DNA of 64,000 nt from an uncultured Paracoccus sp. (GTDB lineage: Bacteria > Pseudomonadota > Alphaproteobacteria > Rhodobacterales > Rhodobacteraceae), in NCBI RefSeq assembly GCF_945915435.1, contig NZ_CAMEFG010000010.1, positions 1 through 64,000 on the forward strand, given 5' to 3'. The first letter of the stretch is position 1; each line of letters opens with the position of its first letter. Positions 35,857-48,514 of this stretch are shown piece after piece. The position numbers were made by a program, and so were the translations under genes. Below the pieces are notes generated by a model. It was not told the origin of the DNA. It ran no database searches and worked only from the letters and a program-made list of their open reading frames with translations.

Positions 35857-37173
35857 ATGATGCGGAAATTGCAGCACTACCACCGCGCCTTCAAAGAGGT
35901 GGCGCAGCTACAGGGCACGGGTGTCGCGGTCAGAAGGACGGTGCATTTCCTGCGCTCGCGCATCATGGCGCGGCTGCGGATGCGGACGGACAAGGGGCCG
36001 CCCCGTCCCGCCCGGCTGGAAGACCAGTTCACCAGCGATATCGCCGCGCGTATCGCGGGCGCGGTTCAGTCGCTGCCCCCCGCGCCGGTCACGCGCGATT
36101 TCGTGCTGATCCTGTCGGATATCCAGATCCGCCAATGCGTCCATTACCGCATTCTGCAAAAGATCCGCTACCTGTCGAAGATCGGCATCCGCGCCCAACA
36201 TGCCCACCCTGAGGAACTGGGGCGCATCCGCTCGCTCTTGCCCTTCGCCCATGCGGTGATCGTCTATCGCACGGCGCTGGCCCAGCCCTTGCTGGATGAA
36301 TTGCGCGCCACGGGTGCGCGCCTCGTGTTTGAGTTCGACGACCTGATCGTCGGCTCGGATGCGGTCCGCCAATCGGGCATCCTGCGCGAAATTCCGCAGC
36401 GCATGGGCGAAAACCTGATGGCGCTGGCCGACCGATTGTTGCAGACGGCGCGGCTTTGCGACGGGCTGATCGTCTCGACCGATTACCTGGGCCGGATCTA
36501 TGGCAAGCCCGGTTCGGCGCTGGCCGACAAGCCGATCCATGTCCTGCCCAATTTCCTGGAAGAGGACTGCACCGCCCGCCCGCCGGGGCTGGCGGAATAT
36601 ACCTTTGCCTATACGACGCCCTCGGGGTCGATCACGACCGAATTGCAGATGCTGTCCGCCTTCCTGCGCGCCTACGATCAGATCGCGGAACGGCCCTGGT
36701 CGCTGGTCACGATGGGCAACCACCTTGCCGCGACCGAATTGGGCAAGATCGACTTTCGCCAAGGCAATATCGTCGCCATCCCGTTCGAGGAATATGATAT
36801 CTATCTGGGCCATATCTCGCGTGCGCAGGCGGTGCTGATCCCGCTGGCCCGCACCGGCTTCAACAGCGCCAAGACGCCGATCCGGGTGATGGATGCCGCG
36901 CTGGCGGGAACCCAGGCGATCTTTTCGCCGGTCGGGGCTTACGCGCCCATCGGCGAGGGCATGGGCGCGAACCTGCTGGCGGTCGAGGATGAGGATTGGG
37001 CCGGCGCCGGCCGCTACGGCGCCACCACGCTGGAGATGCGCAGCCACAACATCGCCCATCTGCGCGCGGCGGTGAATGCCCTCTACGGTCCCGAAAGCGC
37101 GGCGGCCACCTATCGCCGCGTCTTTGTCCAGGGGTTGGGGATCTTGGCAACCCAGGCGGAAGCACGCGCATGA
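35857..37173 (+). CDS. Glycosyltransferase (GT4-like C-terminal region)
   Basis: 438 residues without a signal peptide. A basic N-terminal region (about 20-45) is followed by an unusual first domain. The C-terminal half resembles GT-B glycosyltransferases: AYTTPSGSITTELQMLSAFL near 250, LGHISRAQAVLIPLARTGFN near 314-333 and KTPIRVMDAALAGTQAIFSPVGAY near 336-359. This is the sugar-nucleotide binding half. It probably adds a sugar to a surface polysaccharide. Its last codon overlaps the next glycosyltransferase start by 4 bases (ATGA), so the pair is coupled. A near-match to a CtrA-type TTAA-N7-TTAA element lies upstream at 35717-35731. The sugar and acceptor are unknown. Confidence 0.72.
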   Translation: MMRKLQHYHRAFKEVAQLQGTGVAVRRTVHFLRSRIMARLRMRTDKGPPRPARLEDQFTSDIAARIAGAVQSLPPAPVTRDFVLILSDIQIRQCVHYRILQKIRYLSKIGIRAQHAHPEELGRIRSLLPFAHAVIVYRTALAQPLLDELRATGARLVFEFDDLIVGSDAVRQSGILREIPQRMGENLMALADRLLQTARLCDGLIVSTDYLGRIYGKPGSALADKPIHVLPNFLEEDCTARPPGLAEYTFAYTTPSGSITTELQMLSAFLRAYDQIAERPWSLVTMGNHLAATELGKIDFRQGNIVAIPFEEYDIYLGHISRAQAVLIPLARTGFNSAKTPIRVMDAALAGTQAIFSPVGAYAPIGEGMGANLLAVEDEDWAGAGRYGATTLEMRSHNIAHLRAAVNALYGPESAAATYRRVFVQGLGILATQAEARA

Positions 37174-38345
37174 GGGTCTTGAACATCAACCTCTATTTCT
37201 TCCCCTCCTCCATCGGGGGTGCGACGGTGGTGGCCGAAAAGCTGGCATGGGGGCTGGTGCAGCAGGGGCACGAGGTCACGAACGTCTGCCTGTCCCACCG
37301 CGCCGCCGGTCAGGACATGACGGTCTTCGATACGCCCTTTGGCCGCACCGTCGCGATCAACAATGTCTTTCCCGGCCCCGACAACCGCTTTTCCAGCCCC
37401 GTCGCGACCTCGCTCCTGGCCGAGGTGGCCGAGATCGTGCAGCCCGACGTCATCGTCGTTCACGCGGTGCAGAACATGGGCATCATGGACTTCCTGCGCG
37501 ACCCCAAATGGCTGGCCCGTGCCCGGATCGTGGCGCATGATTTCTTCTGGGGTTGCCTGCAAGGGTTCCGCACCCTGCCCGACGGCACCCGCTGCCACCG
37601 CGATATCGGGGCGCTGTCGTGCCGCCAATGCGCCTGGTTTCCGGGGCTGATCGAGGAAACCTATCGCAGCGCCCGGCAGATATTGAACGGCTGCCACGCG
37701 GTCGTCTTTCCCTCGGACTTCCTGCGCCGCGGTTATGGCGAGATCTTCGGGGACGCGCCCGGCAATGCGCATGTGCTGTCCAACCCCGACCGGGCCGAGA
37801 TGATCCTGCCCCCCGGCACCGGCCTGCCGCCCGCGCCGGGGCTTGCCGAAAGGCAGGCGGGCAAGGCGGTTTACGGATTCGTCGGCGGTCCGGGCGAAAC
37901 CAAGGGCTGGACGCTGATCCGCCAGTTCATCGACCAGGCCAATGGCGGGGCAGATTCGCATGTCGTGCTGTTCGACATCGGCCGCGGCACGGCGCGGCCC
38001 TGGTATATCGGCCAGCAGGGACCGGGCGTCACCGTCGCCGATCCGTTTCACTGGACCTATGCCGCCCAGGCCCTTGGCGCCATCGATGTCATGCTGATGC
38101 CAAGCCGGGTGCAGGAAAGCTTTGGCCTTGCCGCGCGCGAGGCGCTGTCGCTGGGTGTGCAGACCGTCATCCGCCCCTCGGGTGCGCTGGCCGAGCTGGC
38201 GGGCCATGCCCATGTCGTCATGGCCGAAGAGGGTGACACCGCCGCAAGCTTGTCGCATAAGCTGCGCAACGATGACACGGACGGCAAGCCGGTCTGGTCC
38301 GCGACCTCGATCGGGGATTACGTGGACCGGCTGCTGGCGATCTGA
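37170..38345 (+). CDS. Glycosyltransferase family 4-type protein
   Basis: 391 residues with a GT-B fold. The N-terminal domain starts MRVLNINLYFFPSSIGGATV and GLVQQGHEVTNVCLSH, the usual Rossmann start of GT4 enzymes. The C-terminal domain has YGFVGGPGETKGWTLIRQF near 235-253, QALGAIDVMLMPSRVQESFG near 300-319 and LAAREALSLGVQTVIRPSGA near 320-339, containing the E-x7-E-like donor-binding region. It is coupled to the previous glycosyltransferase and followed 12 bp later by a sulfotransferase. The three likely build and decorate one surface glycan. Confidence 0.85.
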   Translation: MRVLNINLYFFPSSIGGATVVAEKLAWGLVQQGHEVTNVCLSHRAAGQDMTVFDTPFGRTVAINNVFPGPDNRFSSPVATSLLAEVAEIVQPDVIVVHAVQNMGIMDFLRDPKWLARARIVAHDFFWGCLQGFRTLPDGTRCHRDIGALSCRQCAWFPGLIEETYRSARQILNGCHAVVFPSDFLRRGYGEIFGDAPGNAHVLSNPDRAEMILPPGTGLPPAPGLAERQAGKAVYGFVGGPGETKGWTLIRQFIDQANGGADSHVVLFDIGRGTARPWYIGQQGPGVTVADPFHWTYAAQALGAIDVMLMPSRVQESFGLAAREALSLGVQTVIRPSGALAELAGHAHVVMAEEGDTAASLSHKLRNDDTDGKPVWSATSIGDYVDRLLAI

Positions 38346-38357
38346 GGGCAGGGCAAG

Positions 38358-39209
38358 ATGACCAAACGGCTGCGGCGGCTTTACCTGAACGCGGGGCAGA
38401 TGAAGGCGGGGACGACCTATCTGTTCGGCATTCTCAAGAAACACCGGCAGATCTTCTTTTCCCCCGAAAAGGAACTGAACTATTTGTCGCAACGCTATGG
38501 ATCGGTTCGGATTCTCAGCGACTTCGTGCGCAAGCGCAAGGCGCAGAAATTCGCGCTGAACGAACTGTCCTCGGACAGGGCGATCTATCGCTATCAATAC
38601 CTGCTGCAATGGGCGGCGGATTACCTGCGCCCCGTCAACACCCCCGGCTGGTATGAGGACATGTTCAAGGGCATCCGGGACGATCAATGGGCGGCGGATT
38701 TTTCCAACCTGACCTGCACCATCCCGCCCCAGGGGCTGGAAGAGGTGGGGCGGCTCGCCGGTGACCTGCGCGTCACCTATTGCTTTCGCGATCCCGTCGC
38801 GCGGGCCTTCAGCCACGCCAAGTTCCACCTGAAATTCGGCGGCCAGGACAGCGACCTTTCCGCGCTGCCCACCGATGCCCTGCGCGCGCTGCTGCTGTCG
38901 CCCAACATCCTGCCCCAGTCGCAGACCGAGGAACATGTGGACAGGCTGGTCGCCGCCTTCGGTCCCGGCCGCGTGCGCCTGATCCAGTGTGAAGACATGT
39001 GGGCCGATCCGCAAAAGACCGTCGATGCGATCTGCGCGTTTCTGGACATCCCGCCCCTTGAAAGCGAAATCCCGCTGGACCCGGTGAACGTCGGTCCCAG
39101 GGCAGAGATGACCCCCGAACTGGCCGCCGTGTTCGAAGAAATCTTTGCCCCCTACCGTCAGGCGATGGTGCGGGTGCGCGAGAAATATGGCGATCTGGTG
39201 ATCTCATAG
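38358..39209 (+). CDS. Sulfotransferase family protein
   Basis: 283 residues. The 5'-phosphosulfate loop is NAGQMKAGTTYLFGIL near 11-26 and the 3'-phosphate binding segment is VTYCFRDPVARAFSHAKFHL near 137-156. Both are typical of PAPS-dependent sulfotransferases acting on carbohydrates. It would transfer sulfate from PAPS to a sugar. It follows two glycosyltransferases closely, so sulfation of the product made by them is the natural reading. The acceptor is not known. Confidence 0.85.
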   Translation: MTKRLRRLYLNAGQMKAGTTYLFGILKKHRQIFFSPEKELNYLSQRYGSVRILSDFVRKRKAQKFALNELSSDRAIYRYQYLLQWAADYLRPVNTPGWYEDMFKGIRDDQWAADFSNLTCTIPPQGLEEVGRLAGDLRVTYCFRDPVARAFSHAKFHLKFGGQDSDLSALPTDALRALLLSPNILPQSQTEEHVDRLVAAFGPGRVRLIQCEDMWADPQKTVDAICAFLDIPPLESEIPLDPVNVGPRAEMTPELAAVFEEIFAPYRQAMVRVREKYGDLVIS

Positions 39210-39276
39210 CCGGCGCAGGGAACGAAAGCGCGCCCCTGGGCATTTGTCAGGTGCCAATCGCGATGAAGGATTGATA

Positions 39277-39780
39277 ATGAAACGGATCTTGCTCGTCTCG
39301 GCCATTGCCGCTTTCACCGTGCCCGCTTTTGCGCAGGACACCACCCCCGATGCACCGCCGACCGCCGCCAGTCAGCAGCAGGGCGTCGGCGGCGACCTGT
39401 CCGGCCTGCCCAAGCCGCAGGTGATCGAGGATTTCGGGCTGAGCGATCTGCGGATCCGGCAGGTCGATCGCGGCAGCACGCTGGCCAGGGTGACGGGCAG
39501 CCTGCCCGACGGCGCGCGGATCGAGATCGATCTGAACCGCGAAGGCAACATCAAGGAAATCGAGGCGCGCGGAAACGACCGATTCGAGGAATCCGCCATC
39601 CGCCACCTCATCCCGCAGCCGGTGCTGGACCACGCCCAATGGCCTGCGGGCAGCACGCTGGAATCCATCGAATTCGACCGCGACGGCACCATCGAGCTGG
39701 AAGGCTGGCTTGAGGATGGCCGCGAATTCGAGGCCGAATTCGGCATCGACGGCACGCTTCTGGATTACGACCTGGACTAG
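39277..39780 (+). CDS. Exported small protein, PepSY-like
   Basis: 167 residues with a signal peptide (MKRILLVSAIAAFTVPAFAQ, cleavage after AFA). The mature chain is acidic. It has two PepSY-like halves (VIEDFGLSDLRIRQVDRGS near 49-67 and ESIEFDRDGTIELEGWLEDG near 126-145) where a helix precedes beta strands rich in D and G. PepSY domains often inhibit proteases or bind in the periplasm. The assignment is by look only. The ATG at 39277 has AAGGA upstream. A bidirectional terminator follows. Confidence 0.7.
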   Translation: MKRILLVSAIAAFTVPAFAQDTTPDAPPTAASQQQGVGGDLSGLPKPQVIEDFGLSDLRIRQVDRGSTLARVTGSLPDGARIEIDLNREGNIKEIEARGNDRFEESAIRHLIPQPVLDHAQWPAGSTLESIEFDRDGTIELEGWLEDGREFEAEFGIDGTLLDYDLD

Positions 39781-39793
39781 GCGGCCCAAAGGA

Positions 39794-39820
39794 AAACGGC
39801 AGGGAAAGCCCCTGCCGTTT
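39794..39820. terminator. Bidirectional terminator between PepSY-like gene and metK
   Basis: Eleven-base arms AAACGGCAGGG and CCCTGCCGTTT with a loop AAAGC. A T-containing tail follows on both strands (CCTCGTTTCC on plus, TCCTTTGG on minus). It separates two convergent genes. Confidence 0.75.
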
Positions 39821-39840
39821 CCTCGTTTCCCGGCGGGAGT

Positions 39841-41019
39841 TCAGGTCAGCGCGGCCTTCAGCGCCTCGGCCCGGTTGGTTTCTTCCCAGCTGAAGGCGGT
39901 GCCGCCGGCCAGCGGATAGGGTGCGCGCCCGAAATGGCCATAGGTCGCGGTCGGGCGATAGATCGGGTGCAGCAGGTCCAGGTCGCGGATGATGGCGAAG
40001 GGGCGCAGGTCGAAGACCTCGCGCACCGCGCCCACGATCCGGCCAAGCGCCACCGTTTCCGTCCCGAAGGTGTTGAGGCTGATCGAGGTCGGCTGCGCCT
40101 CGCCGATGGCATAGCTGACCTGGATCTCGCACCGGCTGGCAAGGCCCGCCGCGACGATGTTCTTGGCGACCCAACGCCCGGCATAGGCGGCCGAGCGGTC
40201 CACCTTGCTGGGGTCCTTGCCCGAAAACGCCCCGCCGCCGTGACGCGCCATCCCGCCGTAGCTGTCCACGATGATCTTGCGCCCCGTCAGCCCGCAATCG
40301 CCCACCGGCCCGCCGATGACGAACTTGCCCGTGGGGTTGATGAAATACTTGGTCGCATCCGACAAGAGGCCCGCGGGCAGGACGGGGCGGATGATTTCCT
40401 CGATCACCGCCTCGCGCAGGTCGGACAGCGAGATTTCGGGGTTGTGCTGCGTGGACAGCACGACCGCGTCGATGGCCTGCGGCCTGCCGTCGTCGCCGTA
40501 ACGCAGCGTCACCTGCGACTTGGCGTCGGGGCGCAGCCAGGGCAGCGTGCCGTCGCGGCGGACCCTGGATTGGCGTTCCACCAGCCGGTGGGCGTAGGTG
40601 ATGGGGGCGGGCATCAGCACGTCGGTTTCATCGCTGGCATAGCCGAACATCAGCCCCTGGTCGCCCGCGCCTTGTTCCTCCAGGCTTTCGCGGTCCACGC
40701 CCTGGTTGATCTCGGGCGATTGCTTGCCGATGATGTTGATGACCGAGCAGGTCGCGCCGTCGAATCCCACCTCGGACGAGGTATAGCCGATGTCGTTGAT
40801 GACGCCGCGCACGATGGATTCCAGATCGACCCATGCGCTGGTCGTGATCTCGCCCGAGATGATGGCGACGCCGGTCTTGACCATCGTTTCGCAGGCGACG
40901 CGGGCGCGCGGATCCTCGGCCAGGATGGCGTCCAGGATGGCGTCGCTGATCTGGTCGGCGATCTTGTCGGGATGGCCCTCGGACACGGATTCCGAGGTGA
41001 ACAGCGAATATTCGGTCAT
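39841..41019 (-). CDS. metK: S-adenosylmethionine synthetase
   Basis: 392 residues, normal length. It forms S-adenosylmethionine from methionine and ATP. Key segments are [19 protein letters not shown] at 9-27 (ATP and magnesium), [12 protein letters not shown] near 56-67, [16 protein letters not shown] near 119-134, and [21 protein letters not shown] followed by [19 protein letters not shown] near 240-280. The gene stands inverted between pdxJ and acpS. A SAM or SAM/SAH riboswitch was looked for in its leader and not found. Confidence 0.98.
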   Translation of the reverse strand: MTEYSLFTSESVSEGHPDKIADQISDAILDAILAEDPRARVACETMVKTGVAIISGEITTSAWVDLESIVRGVINDIGYTSSEVGFDGATCSVINIIGKQSPEINQGVDRESLEEQGAGDQGLMFGYASDETDVLMPAPITYAHRLVERQSRVRRDGTLPWLRPDAKSQVTLRYGDDGRPQAIDAVVLSTQHNPEISLSDLREAVIEEIIRPVLPAGLLSDATKYFINPTGKFVIGGPVGDCGLTGRKIIVDSYGGMARHGGGAFSGKDPSKVDRSAAYAGRWVAKNIVAAGLASRCEIQVSYAIGEAQPTSISLNTFGTETVALGRIVGAVREVFDLRPFAIIRDLDLLHPIYRPTATYGHFGRAPYPLAGGTAFSWEETNRAEALKAALT

Positions 41020-41203
41020 GGGTCGATTACCACCGGGGATATCAGGAAAAAAGGGGGCTGGGCCGCGTTACGCGCCTACTATTGCCCGTTTCGCAAGGGT
41101 AATGTCCAGACGCCGCTTTGCCAAGGCGCGGGGGTTTCGGGTTTCGCCCGCGCGGGCGACGGGCTAAGGGGGCAGGGACGAACAGGCAGGCAGGGACCCC
41201 GGC

Positions 41204-41605
41204 ATGATCCTTGGCATCGGCACCGATCTGGCCAATATCGACCGCATCGCGGGCACGCTGGCGCGTTTCGGCGACCGCTTCCGCAACCGCGTCTTTACGC
41301 CGACCGAACTGGCCCGCGCCGCCCGGCGCCGGGACGAGGCAGGGACGCTGGCCAAGCGTTGGGCCGCGAAAGAGGCCTGCTCCAAGGCATTGGGCACCGG
41401 GCTGGCGATGGGGATCGCGTGGAAGGACATGGCGGTGACGAACCTGCCCACCGGCCAGCCGGTGATGGCGCTGACCGGCTGGGCCGCGCGGCGGCTGGAC
41501 GAGATGACGCCCCCCGGCCATCGCGCCATCGTCCACGTCACCCTGACCGACGACCACCCGTGGGCGCAGGCCTTCGTCTTGATCGAGGCGCTGCCCGCCG
41601 CCTGA
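41204..41605 (+). CDS. acpS: Holo-[acyl-carrier-protein] synthase
   Basis: 133 residues. It transfers phosphopantetheine from CoA to acyl carrier protein. The magnesium site aspartate is in [14 protein letters not shown] (D8), and the second signature is [18 protein letters not shown] near 49-66. It leads the acpS-lepB-rnc-era run, with 40 bp to lepB. Confidence 0.95.
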   Translation: MILGIGTDLANIDRIAGTLARFGDRFRNRVFTPTELARAARRRDEAGTLAKRWAAKEACSKALGTGLAMGIAWKDMAVTNLPTGQPVMALTGWAARRLDEMTPPGHRAIVHVTLTDDHPWAQAFVLIEALPAA

Positions 41606-41645
41606 CGGGTCGCGCCGCGCTTGACTTTTACCCGTCAAGGGGACC

Positions 41646-42461
41646 ATGAACGCCGGGCATCATACGACGGGAATGGCAGGCATGGCCGACAAGACAGCGC
41701 GCAAGGAAAACGGTCTGTGGGAAACCATCAAGACGATCTTCTGGGCGCTTTTGATCGCGGGACTTTTTCGGACGCTGCTGTTCCAGCCCTTCTGGATTCC
41801 CTCCGGGTCGATGAAGGACACGCTGCTGATCGGCGACTTCCTGTTCGTCAACAAGATGGCCTATGGCTATTCCTCGGTGTCCTGTCCCTTCGCGCTTTGC
41901 CCGATCTCGGGGCGCATCCTCGAACGCACGCCCGAGCGCGGCGATGTCGTGGTCTTTCGCCATCCGCAGCGCAATGTCGATTTCATCAAGCGCTTGATCG
42001 GCCTGCCGGGCGACCGGGTGCAGATGCGGGGCGGCATCCTGTGGATCAATGGCGAGGAAGTGCCCCAGACCCCGAACGGCAGCTATGTCGAGCGGATGGA
42101 CCCTCGCGCGGCGCGGTCCGAGTTCTTCGGCTGCAACAACGCGCCGGGCACGGCCGAGGGCGAATGCCACGTCGACCGCTATACCGAGACGCTGCCGAAC
42201 GGCGTCAGCCACGACGTGCTGAACATGATGGACGGCGGACCCGCCGACAACACCGCCGAGTTCACCGTGCCCCAGGGACATTATTTCTTCATGGGCGACA
42301 ACCGCGACAACTCCGAGGATTCGCGCTTTTCCAATGTCGGCATGATCCCGGCGGAAAACCTGATCGGGCGGGCGGAATTCGTGCTGTTTTCCTCGGCCGG
42401 AAACTCGCTTCTGTATTTCTGGACCTGGCGGGCCGACCGATTCTTCAAGGGCGTGAATTGA
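41646..42461 (+). CDS. lepB: Signal peptidase I
   Basis: 271 residues. One N-terminal membrane helix spans about 26-46 ([20 protein letters not shown]). The catalytic serine is in [13 protein letters not shown] (S55) and the catalytic lysine in [14 protein letters not shown] (K about 115). The conserved [11 protein letters not shown] follows near 218. It cleaves signal peptides at the outer face of the inner membrane. The ATG at 41646 follows AAGGGGACC. An ATG 12 codons later (MADKTARK) is an alternative. The insertion with two cysteines before the second catalytic box is usual in alphaproteobacterial LepB. Confidence 0.96.
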   Translation: MNAGHHTTGMAGMADKTARKENGLWETIKTIFWALLIAGLFRTLLFQPFWIPSGSMKDTLLIGDFLFVNKMAYGYSSVSCPFALCPISGRILERTPERGDVVVFRHPQRNVDFIKRLIGLPGDRVQMRGGILWINGEEVPQTPNGSYVERMDPRAARSEFFGCNNAPGTAEGECHVDRYTETLPNGVSHDVLNMMDGGPADNTAEFTVPQGHYFFMGDNRDNSEDSRFSNVGMIPAENLIGRAEFVLFSSAGNSLLYFWTWRADRFFKGVN

Positions 42462-43147
42462 AGCTGTCCGAGGATATCCGCGCCTTCGCGGCCCGGCTGG
42501 GCCATGATTTCGCACGGCCCGAACTGCTGATCCGGGCGCTGACGCATGGCTCGGTCGCCAGCACGACGCGGCCCGACAATCAGCGGCTGGAGTTCCTGGG
42601 CGACCGGGTTCTGGGCCTGACGGTGGCCGAGGCGCTGGTGATGGCCGATCCCGATGCGTCCGAGGGCCAGCTAGCGCCCCGCTACAACGCGCTGGTGCGC
42701 GGTGAGACCTGCGCCGCCATCGCGCGCGAGATCGGCCTGGGCCAGGTGCTGAAGCTGGGCCGCTCCGAGATGATTTCCGGCGGGCGGCGCAAGGACGCGC
42801 TGTTGGCCGACGCGATGGAGGCGGTTCTGGCCGCCGTCTATCTGGATGCGGGCTTCCAGGCGGCCCGCGATACGATCCTGCGGCTGTGGGCCAGCCGCCT
42901 TGCCAATGTCGAGGACGACGCCCGCGACGCCAAGACCGCGCTTCAGGAATGGGCACAGGCGCAGGGGATGAAGCCGCCGCGCTATGTGCAGGCCGGGCGT
43001 TCCGGCCCCGACCACGCGCCCGAATTCGCGATCCGGGTCGAACTGGACGACGGGCGCCACGCCAGCGCGCAGGGCAAGGGCACCAAGCGCAGCATCGAGC
43101 AGCTTGCCGCGCAGGCGCTGCTGAAACAGCTTGAGGGCAAGTCATGA
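42458..43147 (+). CDS. rnc: Ribonuclease III
   Basis: 229 residues. The RNase III domain has the signature [19 protein letters not shown] at 42-60, with catalytic E45 and D49 and the partner region [19 protein letters not shown] near 112-130. A double-stranded RNA-binding domain follows at about 155-227 ([31 protein letters not shown]). It processes rRNA and structured mRNAs. The only fitting start is TTG at 42458, overlapping the lepB stop by 4 bases (TTGA), with AAGGGCG upstream. The stop overlaps the era start by 4 bases. Confidence 0.94.
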   Translation: MKLSEDIRAFAARLGHDFARPELLIRALTHGSVASTTRPDNQRLEFLGDRVLGLTVAEALVMADPDASEGQLAPRYNALVRGETCAAIAREIGLGQVLKLGRSEMISGGRRKDALLADAMEAVLAAVYLDAGFQAARDTILRLWASRLANVEDDARDAKTALQEWAQAQGMKPPRYVQAGRSGPDHAPEFAIRVELDDGRHASAQGKGTKRSIEQLAAQALLKQLEGKS

Positions 43148-44070
43148 CCGACACCGAAAACACCCCCGCCCGCGCCGGTTTCGTCGCGCTGATCGGCGAA
43201 CCGAACGCAGGGAAATCGACCCTGCTGAACCGGATGGTGGGCGCGAAGGTCAGCATCGTGACGCATAAGGTGCAGACCACCCGCGCCCGCATCCGCGGCA
43301 TCGCCATGCACGAACAAAGCCAGATCGTCTTTGTCGACACCCCCGGTATCTTCCGCCCGCGCCGCCGCCTGGACCGCAGCATGGTCGCCGCAGCATGGGG
43401 CGGGGCCTCGGACGCCGATGTGATCGTCCTGCTGATCGAGGCCCATCGCGGCCTGACCGACGGCGCCCGCGCCATCCTGGATGCGCTGCGCGAACGGGTG
43501 GGGGGGCGTCCCGTGGCACTTGCGATCAACAAGATCGACCGGGTCAAGGCCGAGGCCCTGCTGGCGCTGTCGCAGCAGATGAACGACGCATTCCCCTTTG
43601 CCCGGACCTTCATGATCTCCGCCGAAAAGGGCTATGGCTGCGATGATCTGCTGGAATGGCTGGCGGGGGAAATGCCGGAACACGACTGGCTCTATCCGCC
43701 CGACCAGGTCGCCGACCTGCCCATGCGCATGATCGCGGCTGAGATCACCCGCGAAAAGCTGACCCTGCGCCTGCACGAGGAAATCCCCTATCAGCTGACC
43801 GTCGAGACCGAGAAATGGGAGGAGCGCAAGGACGGTTCCGCTCGCGTCGACCAGATCGTCTATGTCAGCCGCCCCGGCCACAAGGGCATCGTCCTTGGCA
43901 AGGGCGGCGAGACGATCAAGGCCGTCAGCCAGGCCGCGCGGCAGGAACTGGCCGAGTTCATGGGCCGTCCGGTCCACCTGTTCCTGCAAGTCAAGCTGCG
44001 CGAGAACTGGCTGGACGAGGCCGAGCGTTACCGCGAAATGGGCCTGGATTTCCGCGACGGCGATGGCTGA
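43144..44070 (+). CDS. era: GTPase Era
   Basis: 308 residues. G1 is [14 protein letters not shown] near 16-29, G2 lies in [14 protein letters not shown]3 is VDTPGIF near 64, and G4 is INKIDRV near 128. The C-terminal KH domain is [20 protein letters not shown] near 250-269. Era binds the 3' end of 16S rRNA and assists 30S maturation. Being coupled to rnc by a 4-base overlap fits their common role in rRNA processing. Confidence 0.97.
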   Translation: MTDTENTPARAGFVALIGEPNAGKSTLLNRMVGAKVSIVTHKVQTTRARIRGIAMHEQSQIVFVDTPGIFRPRRRLDRSMVAAAWGGASDADVIVLLIEAHRGLTDGARAILDALRERVGGRPVALAINKIDRVKAEALLALSQQMNDAFPFARTFMISAEKGYGCDDLLEWLAGEMPEHDWLYPPDQVADLPMRMIAAEITREKLTLRLHEEIPYQLTVETEKWEERKDGSARVDQIVYVSRPGHKGIVLGKGGETIKAVSQAARQELAEFMGRPVHLFLQVKLRENWLDEAERYREMGLDFRDGDG

Positions 44071-44078
44071 GGCCGGAA

Positions 44079-44414
44079 ATGCCTGAAGCACGCCTTGCCG
44101 CGGGGGTCTGGATCGCGGCCTATCTGCGCAGGCTGGCGCTGGCCGGCATCCCCGCCTATGTCACCCGGCACGGCGACGACACGGCGGGGGCGGTCATGGT
44201 CAAATGCGCCACGCTGGACGGGCGGGCCAGCCTGTGGACGCGCGAATGGGACCTGGAAACCGACCGGCGGCTGTGGGTCCGCCTGAACGACGCGCCCGAG
44301 CCTGAAATCGACGCCGAAATCGCCCGCAACGCCGCCCGCGACCCCGACCTGTGGGTGGTCGAGATCGAAAGCCGCGACGGGCGCACGCTGCTGGATCAGG
44401 ACGGGCTGGCCTGA
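44079..44414 (+). CDS. DUF1491 family protein
   Basis: 111 residues beginning MPEARLAAGVWIAAYLRRLA. Features are IPAYVTRHGDDTAGAVMVKC near 26-45, LWTREWDLETDRRLWVRL near 54-71 and DPDLWVVEIESRDGRTLLD near 89-107. These match the DUF1491 family of alphaproteobacteria, whose role is unknown. It follows era by 8 bp in the same operon. The position suggests a link to ribosome or RNA processing, as inference only. Confidence 0.85.
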   Translation: MPEARLAAGVWIAAYLRRLALAGIPAYVTRHGDDTAGAVMVKCATLDGRASLWTREWDLETDRRLWVRLNDAPEPEIDAEIARNAARDPDLWVVEIESRDGRTLLDQDGLA

Positions 44415-44471
44415 CCGTCCGCGGGAACATTGATCTTTCAGGCGGAAACCCCTAAATATGGTGTCTCTCCC

Positions 44472-46968
<2,497 letters not shown>

Positions 46969-47123
46969 CTTGTTGCCTCAAAGCCGCGGTTTCCGCCGGG
47001 GCTTGGCGGCAGCGGGCGGTTTTGATTGCAGCGAATGGTTAACAGACTTATCAAATCGGCGAGGCGCATCCTGCGCCGTCATTGTGGTTTGAATATTGTT
47101 CTTCCTGTTGCTGGAGTAAGCGC

Positions 47124-47852
47124 ATGACCCTTTCGAAATTCGTCAAGTCCCTGGCCATTGCGGCACCCCTTGCGGCGGTTGCGGGCGCGGCACATGCGGG
47201 CGGCTTTGTCGCCCCGGTGGTGCAGCCGGCGGTCGCGCCGGTCGTTGAAACGGTCAGCAGCGATTGGGCCGGCGCCTATGTCGGCGGCACGCTGGGCTAT
47301 GCCTTCAACGGCAAGGACCGCGTCGGCGTGTCGCAAACGCCCGACGGTGCCGTCTACGACAGCGAAACGCTGAAGCTGAGCGGCGCGAACCATGGCCTGC
47401 GCCTTGGCTATCGCTGGCAGCGCGACAACTGGGTTTACGGTCCCGAACTGGGTTTCGAGGGCGGCAAGATCGAGGATTCCTTCGAGGCCGCCGACGGCTA
47501 CAACGCCAAGTCCGAAATCAAGAACGTGCTGGCCCTGCGGTTCAAGACCGGCTATCTTGTCCAGCCCGAAACGCTGGTCTACGGCATCGTCGGCGCGGCG
47601 CGCGCCAAGGTCGATTACCAGACCCAGGGCACCGGCGCGGGCGGCCCGATCGGCTATGACGACAGCTTCAACCGCACCGGCTATATCCTTGGCCTGGGGG
47701 TCGAGCGTCAACTGTCCGACCGCTGGTCGGTGACCGGCGAATACGAATTCGCCAATTTCGGCAAAGAGCGGCTGCATGACGGCGCCACCGGCTATACCCG
47801 CGCCACGCCGAAATACCACAACGTCAAGCTGGGCGTGAATTTCCGCTTCTGA
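47124..47852 (+). CDS. Outer membrane beta-barrel protein
   Basis: 242 residues with a signal peptide ([20 protein letters not shown], cleavage after AHA). A short proline/valine-rich spacer and then an eight-stranded barrel follow. Alternating strands are visible: [77 protein letters not shown] and [12 protein letters not shown]. The terminal phenylalanine is the BAM recognition residue. It resembles the Omp25/Omp31-like porin family common in Rhodobacteraceae and rhizobia. A GGAG Shine-Dalgarno precedes the ATG and an intrinsic terminator follows. Confidence 0.88.
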   Translation: MTLSKFVKSLAIAAPLAAVAGAAHAGGFVAPVVQPAVAPVVETVSSDWAGAYVGGTLGYAFNGKDRVGVSQTPDGAVYDSETLKLSGANHGLRLGYRWQRDNWVYGPELGFEGGKIEDSFEAADGYNAKSEIKNVLALRFKTGYLVQPETLVYGIVGAARAKVDYQTQGTGAGGPIGYDDSFNRTGYILGLGVERQLSDRWSVTGEYEFANFGKERLHDGATGYTRATPKYHNVKLGVNFRF

Positions 47853-47874
47853 CGGACCCCATGCAAGCGATGCG

Positions 47875-47903
47875 AAAGCCGGGACGCATGATCCCGGCTT
47901 TTT
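47875..47903 (+). terminator. Intrinsic terminator after the outer membrane protein gene
   Basis: AAAGCCGGGA pairs with TCCCGGCTTT across a CGCATGA loop, followed by further T residues. Confidence 0.85.
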
Positions 47904-48075
47904 CATGTCGGGCTTGACGATATCCGGGCGGTGCAGGCGGGCATGGGGGGGCGAGAGGGTCGAAACCGCGCCCATCCCGGCCCCTGCTTTCCGTTTTCGT
48001 TTGCGGTTTCGTCAGGCTGTGCTACTGGCAGGAAAGTGGCGCCATCGCGCCAATATTGAAGAAAAAGGTAAGCGG

Positions 48076-48474
48076 ATGCTTAAAGAGTTCAAGGAATTCA
48101 TCGCTCGCGGCAATGTCATGGACCTTGCCGTGGGTATCATCATCGGCGCGGCATTCACCGCGATCGTCAATTCGCTGGTCGAGGACCTGATCAACCCGGT
48201 CATCGGCTTCATCATCGGCGGCATGGATTTTTCCGATCTGGTGCTGCGCTTCGGCGATGGCGATCATGCCGCGACGCTGCGTTACGGCGCGTTCATCACC
48301 TCCGTCATCAACTTCCTGATCATCGCATGGGCGGTGTTCTTGCTGGTCAAGGCCGTAAACCGCCTGCAACGCGCCGCGCGCCGCCAGGAAGTGGTCGAGG
48401 AAGCCCCGGCAGGGCCGACGCAGGAAGAAATCCTGTTGCAGATCCGCGACGAGTTGCGCGCGAACCGCAGCTAG
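48076..48474 (+). CDS. mscL: Large-conductance mechanosensitive channel
   Basis: 132 residues. The N-terminal amphipathic helix reads [20 protein letters not shown] and runs into the pore-lining TM1 ([20 protein letters not shown]). TM2 is [20 protein letters not shown] near 76-95. The cytoplasmic helix ends [12 protein letters not shown]. The homopentamer opens under membrane stretch to release solutes during osmotic downshock. It stands alone. A perfect hairpin follows it. Confidence 0.97.
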   Translation: MLKEFKEFIARGNVMDLAVGIIIGAAFTAIVNSLVEDLINPVIGFIIGGMDFSDLVLRFGDGDHAATLRYGAFITSVINFLIIAWAVFLLVKAVNRLQRAARRQEVVEEAPAGPTQEEILLQIRDELRANRS

Positions 48475-48486
48475 GGACCGGAAACC

Positions 48487-48508
48487 GCGGCGCCCCGGTG
48501 GGCGCCGC
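48487..48508. terminator. Hairpin between convergent mscL and alanine dehydrogenase genes
   Basis: Perfect 9-bp arms GCGGCGCCC and GGGCGCCGC with a CGGT loop. No T-run, so the terminator function for both directions is probable rather than certain. Confidence 0.55.
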
Positions 48509-48514
48509 ATGCGC

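Noticed and set aside
36996..37169. Extended start for the second glycosyltransferase
   Set aside because: The extension overlaps the first glycosyltransferase in another frame and is arginine-rich. The ATGA overlap start at 37170 matches the GT4 N-terminus.
41020..41110. Possible SAM/SAH or SAM-II riboswitch in the metK leader
   Set aside because: The short conserved pseudoknot sequences of these classes are not visible.
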